64,000 bases of DNA, from NCBI GenBank assembly GCA_000708835.1, contig DF237008.1, positions 124,001 to 188,000 on the forward strand, read 5' to 3'. The notes under the pieces were generated by a model. The model was not told where the DNA came from, searched no databases, and was given only the letters and a program-made list of their open reading frames with translations. The stretch's first letter is position 1; each line of letters begins with the position of its first letter. The position numbers and the translations under genes are program-made. This DNA is from Klebsormidium nitens (taxonomy: Eukaryota > Streptophyta > Klebsormidiophyceae > Klebsormidiales > Klebsormidiaceae). Of this stretch, positions 28,801 through 40,400 are shown in pieces.

Positions 28801-31800
28801 TGGATCGGACCAGATCACGAATGACGACCTCCTTGCCAATAAGAATCTCAGGAAGCAGATTGAGCGCTTCAAGAGCGAGCAGCAGGCCACAGCTACCACT
28901 AGCAGCGCAGACAAGCAAGCGGCAGGTGGGTCAAGTGTGACAGTCAGGGGTACCATTGCAACTTCGTTGTCCTTTTTCTTATTGAGAGCCTTGCAGAGGC
29001 ATCGTGGCGCTTTGTCTGTTTGTTACATTCGTATGTTTCGGGGGCGAGATTGATAGGGAGCATCTGTGTCGATGTTTGTCTGTTTGTTGCATTCGTATTT
29101 TTCGGGGGGCGAGATTGATACGGAGTATCGGTGTCGGTGCTTCATCATAGTGCAGCTTTTGAAGCAAGGCTTTCGTTTGGGTTTCGCATCAAGGGACTGA
29201 CCAGGTACTGACCAGAAATGACCATTCTGGTTCACAATGTTTTAAAGCTTCAGCTGGATACCTGTCTGGGTCATCCTTTCTTTGCGGGAGGAGTGCTAGG
29301 AGAGGACGGAGACTTCATCCGCGACTCTCTTGTGGAGATTTGACCACCCTGTTGTCAGTTGCAGGCGTGGACGTCAGCGTCGCCCAGAGTGCGCCCAAGT
29401 CGCCCAGCCCCCTGCCCCGTCTCCCCGAAGATCTGCAGACCCGCAACTCCAGTGGTGCTGAGAGCTCGGCCCATGTCATGGCCGCAGACTTGCAAGAGAA
29501 GGCCGGAGGACAGTCTAAAGCAGACGGTTCTGAGAGGGTACTTTCTGATAGGGCAGCTGGCGGGGTAGAAGTAGGATCAGAGGCAGTAAAGGCGCACGAG
29601 CGCGCTCGCTCTCCCCTGTCTGAATCTGAACTGCAAAGGGCCCGCTTTTCCGGAGGGCCACCCTTGCATAAGGAAATGGCAGATGCTATGGTCGCCAGGG
29701 CAGGCGATTGGTCAGGTATATATGCGTTGTCCATATTCCCGCGTTTTGTTTGCCGTGCACAGGTTGCATGTTTGCAGGGTGAGGTGTCTGGCCGGCTTTC
29801 TGAGCCACGGAAGCGTAATGAGAAGGGTGTACATCGCACCCCTGCACAGGGCCGTTGCACAGTATTTCGGTTCTACAGTAGCTAATAGATGCAACTATAC
29901 ATAGCTCCGAGCAACTGCGTATACGAGTTGTTTTTCCTAACTTTCTGGAATGTCTGCTGGTATCTAGCGGAGTGGTTTCTGATTATGGCTGCTGATCATT
30001 CTCTTCATATCGTACTATTCATCATTTGGCAGCACTCATGTTACGGTTGCAAGGGGGTGTTGAAGTTTGGAGTAACTATGATTGACCCGGTTGGAAGGAA
30101 CAACGCAAATAAAGTTTGATGAAGTTTGGATAGTATTCTGCGAATCGGGGTTTGGTCTTTCGTTCTTGTGATGCTTATGCTTGTAATCTTTCCCAACACC
30201 GGAGGATTTTGCAGCTCCAGACTCGAGCAGCCTAGACACAGGGTAGCTCTACTTAGGACATAGGTTACGCTGAAGCGTTCAGCACTGCTAACAGATTGTG
30301 ACGAGTGCTCTGGTTTGGAACAACTCTTTAGATATGACTGGCGGCGCAGGCGGTCTACCCTATGGAGGAGTGGCCATTAACAAGGCAAGGATGAAGGTCA
30401 GTGTTTTCCCTCCCACTCTGCAATGTCTGCTATATATAAAGTCGGGCTCGCTCTTTCCTTCCCATTGGACAAAATGTTACTATTCGTTCTCTTACAGCTC
30501 TTTCTTGAGATGAATGTGGTGGCACGTTCGTTACGCTGGCCTCCCTTTAGTCTAGGCACTGGCCTTCCCTTAGTCTAGGTCATTGGCCTTCCCTTACAAT
30601 GCTTAGACGACCACCCAGAAAGTTGATTCATATGCACGTCTTGAGATGGCCTGTCGCGTGTTTGCTGAGTCATTACAGTACGGCTGCAAAAGCGAGCCGG
30701 CCTGCCCTCACGCTCCTTGCTTCAAGTCATATCGTTGTCTTAATGGCTGGAGCTGCCTTGCTGACGTCACCCTTCTCATCTGTCGCTTTGCTGACGTCAC
30801 TACCTCGCTCGTTGCCTCAGGAGCTCCAGGAGCAGCACCGGTGCCTCATCTGCGGGTCGCCCGACCACCTGACGGCCGACTGTCCCGAGCACCCGACGCC
30901 GGACTTCCCACCCAGGGTCATGCCCGACCAGCCGCCGAGACCTTACGGAGGCCCCGATTTTGGTATGTGTTCTTGCAGTTCCATCTTTCGTTGACGACTT
31001 TGCTCTTCGAATGTATCTCTTGCATAATGGTTCCAATAAGCCGGCTCTCCATTTGGCTACAAAGAGAATCAAAGGGGGAGTTCCCCTTGAGGACACGATT
31101 ACTTTTCTGCTCAAAAGATGCACGACCCAAGGTCCGGCCGTTCCCGTCTGCGTCTTCGTTTTGTTGCGCATAAGAAAGTTGGTTTCGGAGGCATCCCGAC
31201 TCTCACAAAAATGTTTCACCCATTATTGTTTCTGGACCCTTTTGAAATGAGTGGTGCTTCTGCCGTTTCCGCGGGGATTCGGTCCAACTCCTTCGCCAAA
31301 TCCATCAAAACCTCAAGCGTGTATTCCTCTGGCCCACTTGGCCTTCTTGTTGTATGGAAAACGACTCTGCCAAGTTCGACCCCTATTCTGGATCGCTTTC
31401 AAGGCTGCGTTACTCTCCCAATATCCAGCGTTTGCCCGTTGAAGCAGGTCATTGACCAGATACCTCACCCTTCGACCTGGCCTTTCCTTGGAAAATAATG
31501 AACGATGTTTCACTGGTCGGCAGTCTTAAATCTGCCGCTTATATTATCTCCTTATAACAGACTGTCCGGTAATTTCAGACCGTAAACCCCAGGGAATTAC
31601 CAATTCTGCTGAGCACTCCATCCAACGGTATTGCCTAGTGACCAACTTCGCTTCTCTGCACGACTGATTGGTCGTTTCCATCTGTGACGTAAACAGGCCC
31701 CTACCCCGGCCCCGACTTCTACCCCCCTCCCCACAACGGGTTCTTCCCCGGGCCTCAGCCGTTCCCCCCCCGACCTTTCGGGGGACCGCCGGTCCGTGGA

Positions 31801-33536
31801 CCTGACGGCTTTTTCTGCGATGGCCCGGTGAACCCCGCTTGGCGGCCACCCATTCACGGCAGGGGGATCCCTCCATACGGAGGACCTGAGCCGTTTTACC
31901 CTCCTGGACCTGGCATTGAGTGAGTACTTGTAGACAGCCGGTCCTGATTGCCTCTTTGGACAGCAATCTCTCTTTCTCGAGGTGCGAGAGCAACACGTCT
32001 GATCGCTTGAAAGGAATACAAATCTCTTGGTGTGAGACGGAGTGCGGTTGTATGCAAGGTTCGAGATGAACAGCCGTTAAAAGGAAACGGGAAAGAGTCG
32101 TTTGGTTAGTTTACATTTCGTCACTGACACTGCCGTTTTCTTGTGCAGCGCGTTCCCTCGACCCGGGATGCCCATTCTCAGCAGGGAGGACTTTGAGCGA
32201 AAGCGGGAGGAGGCGGCTCGGCTAATGCGGGAGTCAAAGAAGCGCGTTGAGAGGTGCGGTCATTTCCTCCTCGTATCTTCTTTAGTTGAGTGTCCAAATC
32301 TCGACACAGCCGGCATCCAGAAATCTTTACTGCTTTAGACCTCTGGCATGGATCGCCCTCTCAATGATACAGGAATTGTCGGTTGGAAAAGATCTTCGGT
32401 GTCAAGGCAACTTATCTGAAGGCTGAGGCATACACACTTGAAGGGCGGAAGTTGCCACAATTGAAACTGGACATATCGTACCTCTTCGTTGCCGGTTGCG
32501 ACCTACTAATAACGTAGAAAAGGTCATGTTCATTCATTATCTGCAAGGGCGCATGCTAACCTACTTTTGCTGTCCGCGTTTTGCAGGGAGGACGATTCAG
32601 ACTCCAGTGAGAAGTCGCACAAACATAAGAAGCGGGACAAAGACGAGAAGAAGGTGGGTCGTCGCTTACAACACCGATGGGGTTTCAGTCACACAGGAGC
32701 GGGGTACATAGTTCCACACAGAAAATGCTTGTGTACTCGGTATACTCGCTGCATTGAGATGGCTTTGTAATGCCGCATTTTGCATCTGGCTAAGAACGAG
32801 TTCTGCGCTTCGGCAATGGTTCCCAGGAAGATCAAAGACGTCTTCCCGGTTTCGACCTCGGTGCAACTTGCTGGCTCTTTCGTACTATGTTGGATCGCAA
32901 TAAATTCCTGAGTGTTTATCTGAAACGCGGATGCTCCGTTTGCAGCATAAGAAGAGTCGCCGCGATGAGCGGCACAAGTCGCGAGAGCGCACCAGAGAAG
33001 CGGAAGATGTCGAAGACGGGGCGGAGGAAAAGTCTTCGCGACGCCGGGACAAGTATCGGGAACCAGAGCCGTCCAGTCGGTATGACGGAGGCGTTGCAAA
33101 AGAGCGGCCGAAGTCGAGTAAAGAGGAGCGGAGGAGAGAGAAGAGCTCTGTGCCCGAAGACAAAGGACGAACAGCAAAGTATAGACCTGACCCGACCAGA
33201 CGTTACCCAGAAGATGATCATTGGACACCCGATGACGAACATGCGCATAGGTCGTCGAGATCCCGTCAAAATGAGTCGAAGCATATGGACGGTGCGCAGC
33301 TTCAGGATTCAACGAAGCATGGCGTGTTTTCGAGGCTGCGGTATGCGGATCCAGATGAAACGGAAAGGTCAACTCGCTCCAGAAAGACGCACAGGTCTAG
33401 GTCGCCTGGTGCGCACGACGAGAATAGTAGGCAAAGGAGAACTGACGGCCGCCATGTGTATGAGAGGGAATATTCTGCTAAGAGGAGGAAGGATGAGCCG
33501 GCCGCTGTAGAGGACGACGACAGATGGATTGCCTAA
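25840..33536 (+). CDS. PQT3: DWNN/zinc-knuckle/RING protein (RBBP6/Mpe1/PQT3 family)
   Basis: Nuclear RING E3 of the RBBP6 family: yeast Mpe1 belongs to the mRNA cleavage/polyadenylation factor, and Arabidopsis PQT3 is an E3 acting in oxidative-stress tolerance. Exons: 25840-26005, 26245-26350, 26652-26715, 26900-27051, 27239-27327, 27617-27842, 28165-28313, 28758-28925, 29365-29715, 30332-30396, 30821-30962, 31697-31919, 32149-32253, 32587-32653 and 32946-33536 (887 aa). The ubiquitin-like DWNN domain is residues 1-77 (VHFKFKSAREFDKLDIEGPF). An RGG stretch covers about 167-192. A CCHC knuckle has C207, C210, H215 and C220. The RING/U-box starts at C294 (CPLCGGLFRDAVIVPCC). A second CCHC knuckle has C520, C523, H528 and C533. 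A Pro/Gly-rich segment and a charged Arg/Ser/Glu tail end the protein. Exon 3 could end at 26706 or 26715, both in frame. Confidence 0.93.
29011..29139 (+). repeat. 64-bp direct tandem repeat in DWNN gene intron 8
   Basis: The block beginning tttgtctgtttgtt at 29011 repeats at 29075, including ttcgggggcgagattgata, with few differences. It is entirely intronic. Confidence 0.8.
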
Positions 33537-36500
33537 CTCGAAGCTTGGTTCCACCGGCACCGCGGCTCCGGCCAGATGTTTCATTACATCTACTTGAAGA
33601 ATTGTACGTTGCATGATCGTTCATCGGGTCGCGGTTCATAGTAGGGGCCCGAAGGTTGCGCACGGTGTCATGGTAGGGTTTGACTTTGAATCAGATACTG
33701 CGATAATCTTGTGAGGTCTTTATCAGACGTAAGCTCTAGACCCACAGCTCAGCATAGCTCGCTTTAATCAACCAGGCCTACGATTCAGTGTCATCACTGC
33801 TCATGAGTCTGCATCATGGGTGACCATGACATTTACCCCTCAGGGTGCTTTCTTCGAAGGCACCAGCACTCTTGGAAGAACTTGTAGCTCTCGTAGTTGG
33901 CTACCAGACCGCATGTCTGACAAATTGCAGGATAGTGGGGTTTTTTGGAGTTGTGTGTAGAATAGTAACTAGACGATATCAATGTGGATTAGAACGTTCA
34001 ATACTGATATTTGAGCAACTCGAATGACCGGATTGATCAACTTCGTTTGCAATGATTACGACTTATTGCTTGGAAAATCCAGCAAATGAATACGTTGAAA
34101 AGCATATATATGTGGCACTCAAGCATGAGACCGTTCCAAGACATGCTATGAGATTGCATGCACGAGGAGCGTGATCCTCGCAGGATCTTTAGGGATATTC
34201 ATATATGCAGAGGGTGGTTTATAGGCTATGGAGCCGTGGAAGCTTCCAGAAGGTCGCTTCAGACCATCAAGATGCAGGCTGGTGACGTAACAGAAACGTT
34301 ACGGGGTGTCGCGACCTACTTCGACGGGAAGAAAGCCGAAGATCGAAGACGAAGATTTAGAATAACCATTAGAAATAGGTAGATTATTAGTGTGCTGCAG
34401 ATAGCGTAGCAGTCTGTAATGTTTGTTTGAATAAAGTAGATAATGACGACAAATCGAGGGCTGCTTTTCGACAGAGATCTAGGAATTAGAAATTATCGAA
34501 CTTATAGAGTGATTCCCGGACTATAAATTGGGCGGAATCCGAACTCGAAGCTCATAACTTGAATGAGAAGTTATCGGAAAGCTAATTCTGACTTAGCCAA
34601 AATCCCAGCGCCTCTTCAGCTGCGAGCGAATTTTTATATGGGTGTTAGCCCGTAGGTGTATTGTTGAGCGGGTGCCACCTCTTGATAATTCACAATAGCT
34701 AGTTCGCGGTCAAAATGCGATCCGAATCAAGCATGTGCGAAGCATGATGGCATATGTTGCAACCATGATCTGCAGGCAGCCACTTATCATCCCGTGCGTA
34801 CGAGGACTCTGGCATGCATGTGCGAACATCCGAAAACTGCATCGAGAATCACATGATGTAGGTCGACCATGCATATATGCATGCGGCCCCTAGGCTCAAT
34901 TAGGCTATAGTGCCCGACAATGTTGTGCCAGACCAGAGGAGTCCAACTTAACGAGGGCCTCAGTGGGTGCTCGACCACATTGCATTATCACGATGTAGAC
35001 TGCAATGCATTGCATGATACGCGTGCGTGCATGTGATCGGTCGACCATGCCCTCTCATCAACTTAGTCTAGTAGAGAGTTGGCACCAGCACGGAGTCTCA
35101 TTGATGTGTTCGCCAGCGTGGCGGGCGCGGGGGAGGCCTGACCATGGCCCGTCGCGCATTTCTTATAGTCTAGAATAGCATCATGAAGTAAGCTTTGGCT
35201 TGCACCTTGCTGGACCACTCTTTCACGAGATTCGGACTCTACGACAATTAGTATTATAGTATAGAGTCCAGGGAAGTCGTTTCATTTTAGCTCTACATGT
35301 GCGATTCAGCTTCGGGGATTCAACGCCAGACATGGTTCACATTCGGCCTCACGGGACGGCTCATGCCATCTCAAATGTTCAAAGTTAGATCCCGGGTACA
35401 TTGAACATCCTGCACCGATGGACTCTGGCATTGAGGACCGTCTTCTAAGCCACTAAGCCATAAATGCAAGAATTCAAAAGCTTGGTTCCTTCTCCGATGG
35501 TTGCCGCAAAGAAGAGCTGAATGCTATGGCGTCCTCTATTCGCCTTTGAAAGCTCACGCACAGTCTCTATCACAATGGCGTCTCTGAGGTGTCGATACTA
35601 GCGGAGAAGAAAGTTCAAAGATAGTGGCTCCTGCAGAATTTCAAATAGAGTCCCTTCCAAGAGTACAAGAGTCGACTATTAGAGTCGGCATTTTGGTTCT
35701 GCTTTCAAGGGTAGGATCAAGCCAGGTGGTTCGCTCGATCAGTGGCTAGGCGCTGGCCAGAGGGGCCCCAGAGGGCGCAGACGCCAGCCAAAAAGTTGGC
35801 GCGCGCATTGAAATCGTAAGCGGGCGGAATCGTCGTATCCAACTGTCCACAAGGTCAAAACAAGTTGGCTAGGTCCCACTAGGACGACGTTCTTCAGAAT
35901 TTTCCTCAATCTTTTGTGTCGTCTGATCGACCGGTGAAGTCGAAGGCCAAAGAATTGCATTTGAGCTGGTAAATAGGGCCACTTCGTCCCACTGATGGCA
36001 CCTGAGGGCTCCACCGCCCGGGGGCGTTGACGGGGCGTTGACCCCTCGTTGACCCGGATGATAGTGGGTGCGACTGGTTGCCGATAGTCGGACCATATAG
36101 AGGTCTACAAATTTGGGTGGACGCCCCCGCGGTGGAGCCCATACGGCCTGCTCGCTACTGGAGGCTACATATTTTGGCTGGGCGTAGCTTGGGCGCCCTC
36201 TTTTGCTGGCTAGCTAGTCGCTGTCCCGTCGCTGTCCGCGTGCGGCGGCGCGCGCGCGGCCTCGGTCACGGTGGCGCCCCGGCCTCCGGCCAAGGGTTTG
36301 GAGGTGGGCGCAAGGGTTTTGGGCGCTGGACAATTATGCAGAAAAGAGGACGGCGATTATGTTGTCGGACTGCTCATTAAGTGCCAAGTGGCAGCTACCA
36401 ATTTGCAAAAGGTTCGTAGCTAAGGTTGGCGCCTCACTGTTCACATGTGGTGAGCTTTGAGGAGCCCGATAAGAAACCATATAAGATCAAGAAATTGTAT

Positions 36501-37477
36501 GCTTTTGAAGCTAGGCGGTCCTCTGTTTGACTGCAGCGCTTGCAGCTTTTCCTGTCTCCTACTGGCTACGTTGAAGCCACGCTAGCTGTAGTGGTTCAAC
36601 GGGAGGCAATCTCGAAGGTCAGAAATGTATCCTTATTCTGGCATTGCAATCAGATGAAGAAGTAACCTTAGATCCTTTGAGCTTCTGAACATGAGAGGAT
36701 AGGATGATTGGAATGAGGGGTTTGTCATGCCGAATGCAAGAACGATCAACGAGAAGTCGTGGTTTTGTCCTAATTTTTGGGTATGCATGTCAAGTGTGTG
36801 TCTGTTGCTTTAGATCCTATGTATTCATGGTTGACTTGCATAGAAGTGTGTTCAAAGAAGGCAGCTTAGCAGATCAAGCTTCTCTTCTTGCATTGCGACC
36901 AGCTCTTTATCAGCTTTTGCCTGGACACGAAGGGGCATCTTTGGGCTCACTAAGCACATTACAAATGAAAGTCTTACACAAACAGTCTGAATCTGCAGAA
37001 ACCCTAAACTAGCTCCCGATTGTAACAAACAAGGCAGATCACAGGTGAAATGCTGATTGAGCTCTCCCAGTCTAGTCACGTCACAAAAATTCCTGTATCG
37101 GATATCGCCTCTAGTAAGGAGCCATTGAGAAGCTTGCAAAGGGTGGTACAAGCGACGCTGTGCAGTATGTCACTCACATCAGCCTTCTGGTTCTGCAGGC
37201 GCTGCAAAAAAACAATTTCAGCAAGGGTTCTTTTCATCGATTGGTGCTCAAAGACACCAAAGAGCGTCTACAACATTCAGCAAGAGCTGGAGACAATGCA
37301 CAAGAAAGTAACAGAATTTACGGAAAGTGGCAGCGATTTGAGACGTTTTCAGTCAGCCACATTTGGGAAACAGTGGTGCTAATTTGACCCTGGGCGCTGA
37401 ATCAAGTCATGCACTCGATCCCAATTGCCCTCTGCATTTTGTAGAGGCACTTCATTGTCCTTATTGAGCTAGCCAGG
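33537..37477. other. 3.9-kb spacer between DWNN gene and sucrose transporter
   Basis: No gene is supported. Open frames at 34158-34382, 35739-36014 and 36078-36380 have no recognisable motif and no splice partners. The stretch 34700-35050 is rich in GCATGC/CATGCA words and includes a perfect 16-bp palindrome at 34868-34883. The part from about 36100 to 36330 is GC-rich. The last few hundred bases should hold the transporter promoter and 5' UTR. Confidence 0.55.
34868..34883. repeat. 16-bp perfect palindrome
   Basis: CATGCATATATGCATG reads the same on both strands. It lies in a region dense in RY-like CATGCA words, with no nearby gene start to assign it to. Confidence 0.7.
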
Positions 37478-40400
37478 ATGTCTGAGAAGCAGCGTCAGCA
37501 GAGTAGGGACGAAGCGGGAATCCAGCTGTCATCTCTTATCCCCTCAACCACGAGCCCCTCCAATGATGAGCCTCACACAACTCACCGAAAGCATGTGCGT
37601 GAGGAGAATGGGGACAACCACGCTGCGTCATCAAGAGGAGATAAATCTAATCTCGAAAGAAGCAATTCTCACCGGCACCGAAGTCAGCCAGCAGAGAATG
37701 GTTACAAGCATGTGAACGGGCACAAACACGCACCGGGGGAGGACCTAGAAGAGTTTGAGATTGTGGAGGAAGCGGTCGGGAGCCAGTCTGAAGAGAATGG
37801 AAGCCGAGCCAGGATATCGAATGTTACGCTGGCATTGGCGAGCATGGTGGCCAGTGGGGTGCAATTTGGGTGGGCGTTGCAATTGTCTTTGCTGACTCCG
37901 TATGTCCAGGTGAGGCGCTCTAAATGAGCAGCTGCTTTCGTGGCCACACGTTTTGATCAGCCGCTTTCGTCATCCGTGCAAACTAAGAAGGCTGCAGAAA
38001 ACATATCTTGAGGCTTTCGCTCCATTCAGTGTCACAATCCTTGTGACGAGTCAACCCCGTCTTGCTTCAATCAATCTCACAAAGTAATCAAGACCGTCAG
38101 TGTCTAAATCAAATACTTTCCATGAAGACTTGTCAACGGTCACGCTTCTCAGTGCCGCTGCTCAGCCGCTAACCATGCTTCACCTTCTTCAACGACCAGA
38201 TTTGGTCTCCTTTGCCCTGATGATCAAGCTATGAGCGTACTTCCGACTATCCATCCAGGAACTTGGCATTCCCCATGCCTGGGCTTCTTTCATCTGGCTG
38301 TGCGGGCCTATCTCAGGCCTGGTCGTGCAACCGTGCATTGGCATCTGGAGCGATAACTGCACACACAAGTGGGGTCGTCGGAGGCCATTTATCCTTGGGG
38401 GAGCGGTTCTGGTTGCCATAGCGGTGAGCAGCACACACTGTTTCTTTTGATATGGTGGTGTTATCTTCCTGTGAGAGAGCTTCAAGGACAAGGGGTGCAA
38501 CATGAGATGGGATAAGTCGCCAACGTACATCAAGAGCCCAGAAGAAAGTTGGTGCCCTTTTCGCTGAATGATTGAGATTTGATTGCTCTGGTGGAATATG
38601 TTATCACTCAGCAATTCCGAAGACACATCACATGTTACATGAATTGAAAGATCCACTCAACGAACTACGAGGTGACTGGCTTCGGTTCAATGGATTGGGA
38701 CCATGAACCATGGAGCTGGCGTCCGCTATCGCAAATCAACATGCTCTTCTGTCATCGCTGGCTGTAGGTGTTGGTGATTGGCTTCTCGGCAGACATGGGC
38801 TACCTGCTCGGGGACAAGCTGGTAGACGACGGGCGGCCTCGGTACGGCGCGTGTACAGTGTTCATCATTGGGTTCTGGATCTTGGACCTCGCCAATAATG
38901 CAGTTCAGGTGAGCCCAGTGCGGATCATGACCGAAACTTCCCCCGAATCTGGGAAGTGAGGGATTCACTCGGAAGCGGGGTCCCTCGAATTCGATTTGGT
39001 GTGATAAACCCATGCCCAAAAGTTGTTTCCGCACGTATCCACACTGGTGCAGCCTCGACAGCTTGTTCTGGACTACTTTCGAAGACGGGGTACGCTTTTG
39101 GCTCTTCTCATAACCAGCAAGTCTGCTAATGTTGCACCGCTATGGTTCCGATTACTGCGACTATAGTCACTATTTCGTTTCGGCTGACCCTTAACTCATC
39201 TGTTTGGGAAGAAGTCTGTACGTTCTGGCCTGCAAATCCATTTATCTCTAGAAGTCGCGAACGCATGAATAATACCTGGCATGAAACTTCTACCTGGCTA
39301 AGAAAGACAGAGAATCCCCAATCGGGGTATTCAAGCGCTTAGCACACGAACCCGCCCTAGCCCACAAGCTCACTCCAGGCTTAACAATATCGTTTCAATG
39401 AGTTGAGACCTTCTTCTTTTCAGGGCCCTGTCCGCGCGTTGGTCGCAGACCTGTCCTCTGCCGAGCAGCGGAACATTGGCAACGCCTTCTTTTCCATGTG
39501 GATGGCGATGGGAAACGTCCTGGGCTACTCGACAGGCGCAACCGGCCAATGGCATCTGTGAGCTCCCAATCTAGCTCTTCTTGCGCTCGAGTTTCTTCTA
39601 GGTTCTCCATATTCTTCTCCGGAACGAAAGTGACGCGGGTGATACTTGTCTTGCCTCTTGGCGCATTTTAGAGGCTGCTGTGACAGAGTGCAGGGCTAGA
39701 GTTCAATTTTGAAATTTCGACTCAGCTTTCCTTATGGATCTTCCGTCGTTCGTCTTTAGAGACGCTGTCGGTGTTGGTACCGATGTCGAAGAACAGACGG
39801 CCGTGTCATCCAATCGAGACATCTCGACACTACGTGCAACCCAAGTTTTCCAAGCGCGTTCTGAGCTGCCAAAAGGGTCGTTCCAGTGAAGCAGCAAATT
39901 ATTTCCAACCACTTTCCTTCCAACGGCCAGGGCGTTAGCTGTTCAAACCCCCGCTTCTTTCGCCTGACGTCGTAAGCCTTTGTATTGCAGCTGGTTTCCT
40001 TTCCTGAACACCGCAGCCTGCGGAACGCCCTGCGCCAACCTCAAAGCTGCCTTCCTTATCGCCGTGGTGAGCTATGGAATCATCGTTTGTCGGTGGCAGA
40101 ATGCATCGAACGGCTCAGCACGGACCGGAGGTCATGGTGTTACAAATCTGCCAGTCCCTTGCCGCAGTCAACTAAACGTCTTGGCGCTTCGATGACGAGA
40201 GAATCTGATGTCGGACAAAAGCAGCGAAAGTCCGTCTCTATGCAGCTCGCATTTCAACATCACCGTTTCTGAAACAAGCCCTTTTGTTCCTTGTCTTCTT
40301 CCACTTTGCAGACCAATCGTGATTTAGAACAACAGTTGTCCTCGTCTGCAGTTTTTCCTGGCGTTTTGTACATTAGTAACCCTACTGACCGCCCAAGAGA

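Noticed and set aside
34158-34382. 74-codon frame with an Arg-rich end.
   Set aside because: No similarity, no splice sites, and AT-rich surroundings; cannot be told from chance.
35739-36380. GC-rich overlapping frames on both strands.
   Set aside because: Frames open on both strands reflect base composition; no domain or codon pattern favours one.
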